Of a stretch of DNA of 28,532 nt, positions 1 to 6,401 are shown piece after piece. The notes under the pieces are model-generated. The model was not told the origin of the DNA, searched no databases, and was given only the letters and a program-made list of their open reading frames with translations. The stretch lies in contig JBBBWG010032474.1 of NCBI GenBank assembly GCA_037176905.1, positions 12,320-40,851 on the forward strand, given 5' to 3'. A program made the translations under genes and the position numbers. Positions within the stretch are counted from its first letter, which is position 1. The number at the start of each line of letters is the position of its first letter. The DNA comes from Azolla pinnata (lineage: Eukaryota; Streptophyta; Polypodiopsida; Salviniales; Salviniaceae).

Positions 1-140
1 TGACAGTTATGGTGATGCTGACAGTTATGGTGATAATGCTGACAGTTACGGCAGTTATGGTGATGCTGCTGACAGTTATGACAGTTATGGTGATGCTGCT
101 GACAGTTATGACAGTTATGGCGATGTCGACGGTGACGATG
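1..140. repeat. Tandem minisatellite, GACAGTTATGGTGATGCT-type units
   Basis: Imperfect tandem copies of short units (18 to 33 bp, all multiples of three) built from the words GACAGTTATGGTGATGCT and GACAGTTATGACAGTTATGG. The array starts before or at the window edge and decays by about position 140. Because unit lengths are multiples of three, the plus frame stays open and reads DSYGDA/DSYDSYGDAA repeats, but minus-strand frames are open as well, so coding is not proven by openness alone. Confidence 0.8.
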
Positions 141-406
141 ATGCGATCTCCTCGTTGGATCGCCGATCGGCTGCATCCAGATCGTCTTTCGCCAAGACCC
201 GATTCTTGAGCCTCAGCTCGCCCCACAGCATCTTCCGAATGAAGCACGATGCATGGCCCAAAGGCCCACCGCATCAAGTTTGCTACAGCCATATCTGGGG
301 TAAATACTATGCCGGGCTCACTTCTTCTTCTTCTTCTTCTTCTTCCGTGATCTCACATTTGTTGATTTCCGTCGATTCATGTGCTCGAATCAAGTGCACT
401 GTGTAG
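2..406 (+). CDS. Possible 3' exon of an unknown SYGD-repeat protein (partial)
   Basis: The frame starting at base 2 is open from the window edge to a TAG at 404-406. It codes about 15 copies-worth of D-S-Y-G-D-A low-complexity sequence, an acidic VDGDDDA stretch, and then a basic and serine-rich tail ending in a run of eight serines from a TCT repeat. Acidic Tyr/Gly/Ser repeats of this kind occur at the ends of some plant RNA-binding proteins, but I see no RNA-recognition motif or other domain in the window, and the real exon could end earlier at a splice donor or stop in an unseen frame. The tail after residue 60 looks little like conserved protein. I do not recognise the gene; it may also be non-coding satellite DNA. 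Confidence 0.25.
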   Translation, partial: DSYGDADSYGDNADSYGSYGDAADSYDSYGDAADSYDSYGDVDGDDDAISSLDRRSAASRSSFAKTRFLSLSSPHSIFRMKHDAWPKGPPHQVCYSHIWGKYYAGLTSSSSSSSSVISHLLISVDSCARIKCTV

Positions 407-1466
407 TTTTTTTCTTTTTTTCTTTTGCTTCTGTCTCAGAAATCGTTCTTGTTCAAAGAAAAGGATACTCGTTGCCTGTGTACACCTACCTTCCCATACA
501 TCATTTTGTGAATCATCACCGAGCTTCTCAACAGGTACTCTGATCTTCCTGATTTCAGACTCTTTACAATCTCTTTTTCTCATCTGGATCGTTCGCATGT
601 TTTCGGAGTACACAAGCGAATCGCAACCAGGGAAAAAAACGGAGACATGTGCCAAACCTCATTATAATGCACTGTGATGATGTTGAAATTTCAGTAGCTA
701 GAGCATCGCAAGAGACTGTTTTAACCGTTTTTTCGTATGTAATACTGTCAAGGGAGCATGCCAGTCAGGTTATGGGTGTTTTGCTTCCAATTGGGGCTCA
801 TATTACTGCCTGCTGCATGAAATGCTTGTGAGAAATGCCATCACAACACCATGTCTGTCGATTCCACTTATGGAACCTGGAAAGAAAGATGAATGGATGC
901 CCATTCTGATACCAACTGCACCAGCGATTTATGTTGCCATTCGATTCTTTTGTTCCAGTGCAAAAGAATTATGAATTCTCATCTACGATTTTGATGTGAA
1001 CTGAGCAAGAATGCTTTCCACTGCTTGGAAGGGTATGTTAATCATACCAAGAGTGGGTATTATAATCAGAGATACATGCCAAACCCTAACTAAACCTTAA
1101 ATCCACTAAACAAGAGCATGTCAGAAGACAGAAACTTTCCGACAGACAGATTAAGCTACGACCCAAAGAGTGGCATATATTATATTATAGGCTGCGTAAA
1201 TCTCTGTTTGATACATCATTGCAAGCTTGTGCTTCATCTAAACAATGCAGATATTGTGATGCTACACACAAAAGCTATGCACCTAACAAAGAGCTTGTGA
1301 ACCTCATGAATCCCGATAGACATTTGACCATGGAAGCGCCATTACACGCTCCTTTGTCATCATGCTCCGATGTGAAGCTAACATGTGCATGAAATGGCGT
1401 GTGGAGCTTTGCGAGATCACAACAGTGTTTTGTACTAGCTATAAGATTGATCATACAAACCAACCG
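407..1466. other. Intergenic stretch, no gene seen
   Basis: About 1 kb downstream of the CASPL stop and downstream of the SYGD-repeat frame. It holds a T-rich tract at 408-430, short chance frames (for example 649-831 and 1118-1300) without recognisable domains, and an AAACCCTAA telo-box-like word near 1082. The part next to 1466 is presumably the 3' untranslated region of the minus-strand CASPL gene. Confidence 0.5.
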
Positions 1467-2897
1467 TTACCGCATATACTTTGCCAGGTTGTAGCTAGAG
1501 AGCGCAAAGGATACCACGGCAAAAAGCGATGAGAAGAAGCTCAGCACCACAGCAGCATTTGCTCTCGAGCAGAACGATGCAAGGCTCCAGGTGGAGCAAG
1601 CTGGTGGCCATATGCTATGGATGCCCCGATGGGAGAGCTGTGCCACAGTTGCCGCCGCAGAGCTCGACGAGAATAGCAAGAATGCAAGCATCTGCAAACA
1701 ACTTCCAAAGACACATCAGTGTGTTTTGTGCACACAACTCGAGCGAACGCTTACACTTAGTTTAGAACTCGCGAAAGATCGAAACAAAAAGTCAATCAGG
1801 CACACCATTTAGCTCTGAATGTATAACATGGAGGAGATGCCAAACTAGCGATGACGCGATGATGCATTGTTCTTCCGAGATGAATCGTTGTCCAAAAGCA
1901 TGCCAAAAAGTCGGGGGCTTTTGTACCTGATCAAAGACATACGTCGACAGCAACTTGTCATATGTCGAGGAGGTGCCATACTCGGCCACTTGCCCCAAGA
2001 GTATGAGCTGCCAGGTCGAGTATGCGAAGAATATCACGTTGATCGCGACCACGTAGCTGCATGCATCGATCATCTGTTTTTTTTCACAACATTCTTTCTT
2101 GCTCGAATCTTTACGATGCGGCGAAATGCTTCGTTGTTTATCTATCGGAGTTTATCCGCACAAAGCAAGCTCCGCCGCAATTTTCTTTCTAATTATTTCC
2201 AGCCACAAATGCCTCTGGAATGAATTTCTTCTCGATTTCTGGAACGGAAATGCCCTTGGTGAAGAGCTCACTTAGGCCATTCCATTTGAGGCAAAGTTAG
2301 GGCAAAGTTAGGGCAGATTTCCAGCAAGAAAACTCTGAGGAGAGCTTAGGGGATCTCTTCTTCATGGTCAAGATTTAGGGCAGATTTCAGCCAAATTAGA
2401 TCAAGATTTAGGGCAGATTTCAGCCAAGTTGTATCAAGATTTAGGGCAGATTTCAGCCAAATTAGATCAAGATTTAGGGCAGATTTCAGCCAAATTAGAT
2501 CAAGATTTAGGGCAGATTTCAGCCAAATTAGATCAAGATTTAGGGCAGATTTCAGCCAAATTAGATCAAGCTTTAGGGCAGATTTCAGCCAAATTAGATC
2601 AAGCTTTAGGGCAGATTTCAGCCAAATTGTATAAAGATTTAGGGCAGATTTCAGCCAAATTAGATCAAGATCGTTGCAGGAGGCATATTTTCGACCGATT
2701 CATCGATTTGAAATTTGACTCATTTGATTAGAACGGCACAACATCTCTTACTTGTAAGCTGGAGAGTCTGAGAAGCTGAACTTGAAGCTGCTCCCAGCCC
2801 CTTGCTGATGGCTGCTTGTTGCCCCCATCAAGGAGAACGCGATGAGAGAACAGATCATCCCGCCACAACGGAATGCCGCCTCCACTGCCTTCTTCAT
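1467..2897 (-). CDS. CASP-like (CASPL, DUF588/MARVEL-type) four-helix membrane protein
   Basis: Three minus-strand exons join in frame to 166 residues: 2752-2897, 1927-2056 and 1467-1691 (donors GTAAGA and GTACAA, acceptors ATGCAG and TTGCAG). This is the usual size for a CASP-like protein. Helix 1 is around residues 8-26 (FRCGGMICSLIAFSLMGA) with the family's conserved arginine at R10. Helix 2 is around 50-68 (YVVAINVIFFAYSTWQL), helix 3 follows VFDQ at 89-92 with the conserved aspartate D91 (MLAFLLFSSSSAAA), and helix 4 is near the C-terminus (AAVVLSFFSSLFAVVSFALS). The loop before helix 4 has the typical FCSRAN motif. CASP relatives form plasma-membrane scaffolds, the CASPs themselves at the Casparian strip; most CASPLs have no assigned role. 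The start is the only ATG downstream of an in-frame TGA at 2907-2909. The second exon could also use an acceptor 17 bp upstream, but that would give a stop. The subfamily is not resolved. Confidence 0.85.
2189..2281 (-). other. Short coding-like stretch inside CASPL intron 1
   Basis: One minus frame reads about 30 residues of ordinary protein-like composition (GLSELFTKGISVPEIEKKF, then IPEAFVAGNN and a stop at 2189-2191). It lies inside the CASPL first intron next to the minisatellite. I do not recognise it. It could be a scrap of another gene or of a transposon, or chance. Confidence 0.2.
2369..2680. repeat. 33-bp minisatellite in CASPL intron 1
   Basis: Nine complete copies of a 33-bp unit start at 2369, 2402, 2435, 2468, 2501, 2534, 2567, 2600 and 2633, with a broken tenth at 2666. 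The unit contains TTTAGGGCAGATTTCAGCC and AAATTAGATCAAG. Copies differ by only a few bases (GTTGTAT for ATTAGAT in copies 2 and 8, AAGC for AAGA in copies 6 and 7), so the array is young or homogenised. Degenerate seeds (GTTAGGGCAAAG) lie just upstream at 2290-2320. A plus-strand frame (2429-2731) reads an 11-residue repeat, but this follows from 33 being a multiple of three. Confidence 0.95.
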
Positions 2898-2906
2898 CTG
2901 ATTGTT

Positions 2907-2999
2907 TCATACACAAGGCATCCATGAGTTCCAAAAGGAGAAGCAAAGAAAATGGACATCTGTACTTCTCTCTTCTTTGATCTTGCCAAGTGCAGGCAT
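2907..2999 (-). promoter_or_regulatory. Upstream ORF ahead of CASPL
   Basis: A 30-codon frame begins with ATG at 2999 and ends at TGA 2907-2909, nine bases before the CASPL start and in the same frame. A second upstream ATG at about 2924 opens another frame that runs across the CASPL start to about 2729. If the transcript begins upstream of 2999, both would lower translation of the main frame. The transcript start is not known. Confidence 0.3.
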
Positions 3000-3397
3000 G
3001 CAGGCAGAAATCATCACCATCTCCACCACCATCACCACCACCACCATCATCATCATTGTCGCATGTTTGCGTTTTCTTTTCAGGTTTTCCCAAAACCTTC
3101 TCTTCGTTTTTCTAGGGTATCTTCTCTGAGCACCGGGATGAAACCCCCTAATCCCATTTTACATCCTTCAAACGGGCTTATTTCGACCGATTCTGCTGCT
3201 ACTACTCTCGGGCTGGGCTGCGCGCAACGAGGGAATAGAAAAGAAGGGGAACGGATTCCTCTCTTCTCGACCATGTTAGATTGTTGAGCATGAAAATGAA
3301 GTGGGTTTTTCGAGTAGAAGGAGGCGGACAGGACGAGGAAGGCAAGGTCGCGCTGAAGCGGTCTTCTCTGATGAAGAAGCTCTGAGAAGTAGCCATG

Positions 3398-3505
3398 GCG
3401 ATGAAGAAGAAGAAAGAAGAAGAAGAAGAAGAAGATGAAGATGATGATTATGATGATGATGGTGATGATGATGATGATAGTGGTGTGGTGGTGGTGGTGA
3501 TTAAT
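3398..3505. repeat. Triplet microsatellite (GAA)n(GAT)n(GGT)n
   Basis: A compound simple-sequence tract, GAAGAAGAA turning into GATGATGAT and then GGTGGTGGT. On the minus strand it is a pyrimidine-rich tract of the type often found in plant leaders. Confidence 0.9.
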
Positions 3506-4459
3506 GTCATTAACCACATAATTAGCCTTAATCAACTCTGCTAATCTCGGATTAACACATCTGAAGACCAGCTTTTCTTCATCTAATCTTGTACCTCTTT
3601 CTTATCAGACGACCGACGCCAAAAGAGAACAGTTTACGATCCGCTGCTGGATTCTTCTTTTGCTGCATCGGAACCATCGAAACCATCGTAATTAGCCTTA
3701 ATCGATTAACTATGGCTAATGATGTTCACGATTCTCAAACGCATTCGAAGAGAAAAGTTTGGCTTCGTCGAATTCTGATACCTCTTTCGTGCCCAAACGA
3801 TCGAAAAGTCGAGACTCAATTCTTCTTCTGTTGGCAGCAGCGGAATCATCGGCGGCGGCAGCAGAGTCGCGAAGTATTCTGGATGCAAAAAGTGTTTTTT
3901 TTTTTTAAGGCCATGCTTACTCTGATCGGTGGTGCCTGATGCTCGATCATGGTGGTTCGATCGGAACCTCGAAGGAGCATCTCTCGATCTGCCTTTGACT
4001 CGTCGCGCCTTGCTGTATTATGGCCTGTGGCGCTGATCACTACAATCGTTTCGATAACCGATGCCCACGTCCATCGACGTGTTATAATTGAATTTAAACA
4101 ATCCATCGCCCCTGACTTTACTGCTTTTCTCGAGCAGGCCCACCACCATGCATTATCGGTGCGTGTAATCAGATCTTTGCCGTAATGCCCATTCGGAAAG
4201 AGATAAAGTTTACTGATGATTTGATTCTGGCATCGGCCCCACCCGTCGCCGCCTCGGGGAAAAAAACAAACATTAGCCCGATGATTTCCCTTGCGATGAT
4301 ACCGTTTCGATGAATCTTCAATATAACTCCCGGGCTAAATGGAGCATAATAAGCGAGTCAACCAATCTGTCAGATGTCATGATACAGTGGCATAGACATA
4401 TAAACATCTACTTATACGAATGGTATGTTTATTAATATGTACTTATCCTCTTGTACTGG

Positions 4460-4468
4460 TACATATAC
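4460..4468. repeat. Target-site duplication, left copy
   Basis: TACATATAC directly next to the left MULE tip. The right copy is TATATATAC at 5551-5559 (8 of 9 match). The AT-rich sequence makes a chance match possible, but length and position fit. Confidence 0.6.
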
Positions 4469-4673
4469 TGGAGAATTACCAAAAAACGCTTGCCAAAATT
4501 TTAAATTACATTTTTAACGCCTACGAATAATAGAAATCACCAATTAACGCCTACTCTTCTCTTTCATAAAAGATTAACACCCGATTGTTGGGTGATGAGG
4601 CTCCAGCTCTGCACGCCGTGCTTTGTCACCAGCTCCCGTAGCTTCCTGTCCTCAAACTGCCGCCAATGGCCAT
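4469..4673. repeat. Left terminal inverted repeat of the MULE
   Basis: Pairs with 5344-5550. Shared blocks include ACCAAAAAACGC, GCCAAAATTTTAAATTACAT, CTCTTCTCTTTCATAAAA, AACACCCGATTGTTGGG, GATGAGGCTCCA and CTCTGCACGCCGTGCTT. Confidence 0.9.
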
Positions 4674-4674
4674 G
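4564..4674 (-). pseudogene. Captured MYB R2-repeat fragment, left arm
   Basis: The minus frame reads GHWRQFEDRKLRELVTKHG followed by VQSWSLITQQSG, then leaves the domain and stops. This matches the start of the R2 repeat of plant R2R3-MYB proteins of the MYB52/54/105/117 type (GHWRPAEDEKLRELVEQ.GP.NWN.IA). The second and third helices, the R3 repeat and all downstream exons are missing, so it cannot be a working factor. The domain match ends close to where exon 1 usually ends in these genes, and the next bases, GGTGTTGAT, could be an old splice donor, which suggests a genomic capture. Confidence 0.7.
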
Positions 4675-5343
4675 TCGTATGGCCACGCAAGACATTTCTA
4701 CGCCTATTCTAATTAAGGTTACCATTCCAATTAAGATGATCCTGATTGGTCCATGATCCATGATTGGTCCTGATTACGATATTCGAAATCAGGATCATCC
4801 AATTAAGGAACAAGATCCATGATCAGGACCAAGCTAATCACTAATCAGGATCATGGATATTTAGTAGTGGTGGTTACGATATTGAAAATCATCTCTGGAT
4901 CAATTAGGATCATCTTAATTAGGGTGGTTTAGGGTCATGGACCAATCATGATCATCTTAATTAGGGTGGTCATGGATCACTAATCAGGATCATTCAATTA
5001 AGGACCAAGATCCATGATCTCGATTAGTGATTAGCTTTAGTAGCGGTGGTGTTATGATCATTGTTATCATGATTGTTGGTGCTCGTAGCGTGTTTATCCT
5101 CATTAATGTTGGCATGAGTATCCATGGCCGCCGCCGCCTACTGTTACAATTCCAATTACTTTGATCTATGCTGCAAATCCGGACAAACGATCCTTCTTCT
5201 CTTCAATCTTACCGTCAGATATTTCATCACGCCGTATGTCTTGGTCCTTAACACCACCTCCAATGTCATCATCGTCACCATCTTCTTCTTCTTCTTCTTC
5301 TTCTCCTCAGTTGTTGTCATTGTCACCCTTTGCACAATCTTGT

Positions 5344-5550
5344 ATGGTCACTGGCAGCCGTTTGAGGACAAGAAGCTGCAAGAGCTGGTGATGAAGCACG
5401 GCGTGCAGAGTTGGAGCCTCATCGCCCAACAATCGGGTGTTGATTTTTTATGAAAGAGAAGAGTGGGCGTTAATTGGTATAATTTCTATTTTTCGTAGGT
5501 GTTAAAATGTAATTTAAAATTTTGGCAGGCGTTTTTTGGTAATTGTCCCC
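5344..5550. repeat. Right terminal inverted repeat of the MULE
   Basis: Inverted copy of 4469-4673, differing by scattered substitutions and a few 1 to 2 base gaps. The level of difference points to an old insertion whose arms have drifted apart. Confidence 0.9.
5346..5453 (+). pseudogene. Captured MYB R2-repeat fragment, right arm
   Basis: The inverted twin of the left-arm fragment. It reads GHWQPFEDKKLQELVMKHG then VQSWSLIAQQSG and a stop at 5451-5453. It is slightly closer to the MYB consensus (LIAQ rather than LITQ). Upstream of GHW, 5124-5340 may keep some of the source gene's first-exon leader (MAAAAYC and a serine-rich run in another frame), but this is uncertain. Confidence 0.7.
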
Positions 5551-5559
5551 TATATATAC
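5551..5559. repeat. Target-site duplication, right copy
   Basis: TATATATAC directly after the right MULE tip (AATTGTCCCC). It pairs with 4460-4468. Confidence 0.6.
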
Positions 5560-6085
5560 ACACACTTCTAGAAAGATATACAAAGTTTCAAAGTAATCCG
5601 AAAACTAGAACATCCCAGAATACTTTGCAATATTCTTATTCATGTACTTTAGCCCACACTATAATTACTTGTACTCTCATTGATCTTCATCAAGAGATTT
5701 GACATCGATTGCTGATGTGTATATCGGTATAATCTTCTTGTTCAACCTCATCTCTTATTTATCATCTATTGCTCATAGCTTCTTTGAGTCACATGCTCGC
5801 TCCCTTGGCGAGAGAGAAATTGCTAGCTGAGAAAAGATGATCTCGTTCACCTTCGACATACAGCAAGCGTGCGAGTAACATGTTCTTATTTCACGAGAGC
5901 CGCTCGAGCATGCACAAACACAGGATACGGCCGATTTTGCATCGCTTCCACACCTTCTTCCAGAGGCCATTTCGCCGTAGCGAGATGGGGCGGCGAAGCT
6001 GAAACGGAGCGAGGCGGAGGCGGCTCGGTCCCGTGCCAAACCCCAGAGCCAGCTCGAAAGCGAAGACGCCGAAATGTTTACAGCT
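5560..6085. other. Intergenic region upstream of the exonuclease gene
   Basis: AT-rich up to about 5850, then GC-rich (5940-6075). Two overlapping frames on opposite strands (5773-6039 minus, 5869-6087 plus) show no domain. This is likely distal promoter of the exonuclease gene. Confidence 0.4.
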
Positions 6086-6198
6086 GAGGGTTTAGGAATT
6101 AGGGTTTGGGGTTCAGGGTTCAGGGTTTAGGGTTTAGGGTTTAGGAGTTAGGAGTTAGGGTTTAGGGTTTAAGGTTTAGGGTTTAGGGTTTAGGGTTA
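6086..6198. repeat. Interstitial telomere-like repeat (TTTAGGG)n
   Basis: About 113 bp of TTTAGGG units with variants (TTTGGGG, TTCAGGG, TTAGGAG, TTTAAGG), running G-rich on the plus strand. This is the plant telomere unit, but the block is short and degenerate and sits about 200 bp upstream of an exonuclease ATG, so it is an internal remnant and not a chromosome end. Confidence 0.9.
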
Positions 6199-6221
6199 GC
6201 AGAACATAGCAACTGTGGGCT

Positions 6222-6248
6222 TGTGTATGTATGTATGTATGTATGTAC
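6222..6248. repeat. (GTAT)n microsatellite
   Basis: TGTATGTATGTATGTATGTA tract between the telomere-like block and the exonuclease start. Confidence 0.9.
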
Positions 6249-6353
6249 ATGTGTCTATGGTTTCTTTCTGAGGAGAAGGGCAATGTGGGGGATTAAGGAG
6301 AAAGGGCATCCTTGCGAATTAACAAAACCTCTTTCTTCTCCGTCTTTCCACCA

Positions 6354-6400
6354 TTGCTGCTGCTGCTCGCTGCTCGCTGCTCGCTGCTCGCTGCTGCTCA
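6354..6400. repeat. GCTCGCT/CTG short repeat just upstream of the exonuclease ATG
   Basis: Four to five copies of a 7-bp unit GCTGCTC within a CTG-rich tract, ending two bases before the chosen ATG. It would lie in the 5' leader. Confidence 0.8.
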
Positions 6401-6401
6401 A

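Larger units (their letters stand above)
2898..4459. other. Intergenic stretch rich in simple repeats
   Basis: Upstream region of the CASPL gene. It holds a CAT/CAC/ACC triplet tract at about 3014-3058 and a long GAA, GAT and GGT triplet tract at about 3398-3500. There are also two diverged copies of a ~140-bp segment (about 3580-3690 and 3765-3860) that share ACCTCTTTC, CGATC/CGACC and ATTCTTCTT blocks. Poly-His, poly-Ile and poly-Lys frames here are products of the triplet tracts. A minus-strand ATG at 3396 in good context follows a pyrimidine-rich tract and opens 64 codons without recognisable domains. Confidence 0.5.
4469..5550. mobile_element. Non-autonomous Mutator-like element (Pack-MULE type) with MYB-derived ends
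   Basis: A 1,082-bp element is bounded by inverted repeats of about 205 bp (4469-4673 and 5344-5550, roughly 90 % alike by eye). The tips read GGAGAATTACCAAAAAACGC on the left and, inverted, GGGGACAATTACCAAAAAAC on the right, as is usual for plant MULEs. A 9-bp flanking duplication, TACATATAC (4460-4468) against TATATATAC (5551-5559), has one mismatch; 9 bp is the Mutator signature. There is no transposase frame, so the element needed one from elsewhere. The inner third of each arm codes part of a MYB R2 repeat, listed separately. The interior (4700-5110) is AT-rich, with many shuffled copies of AATTAAG, AATCAGGATCAT and ATCCATGATC. A CTT-rich tract lies at 5280-5305. Confidence 0.8.

Noticed and set aside
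2429..2731. Plus-strand frame with an 11-residue repeat (DLGQISAKLDQ)
   Set aside because: It is the 33-bp minisatellite read in one open frame, lying in the CASPL intron; no start context or flanking domain supports a protein.
2952..3287. Plus-strand frame with a run of histidines (111 codons)
   Set aside because: The histidine run is a translation of the CAT/CAC triplet tract; the rest has no domain and lies in the CASPL upstream region.
3080..3535. 151-codon minus frame with poly-Ile and poly-Phe runs, and the 64-codon frame starting at 3396
   Set aside because: The runs come from the GAA/GAT tract. The CASPL gene is complete without them, and neither frame shows a family signature, although the ATG at 3396 has good context.
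5161..5391. Serine-rich frame inside the MULE
   Set aside because: It is a shifted reading of the CTT tract and of the MYB fragment, which is in another frame.
6086..6198. Chromosome end
   Set aside because: The TTTAGGG block is short, degenerate and flanked by unique sequence and genes on both sides.
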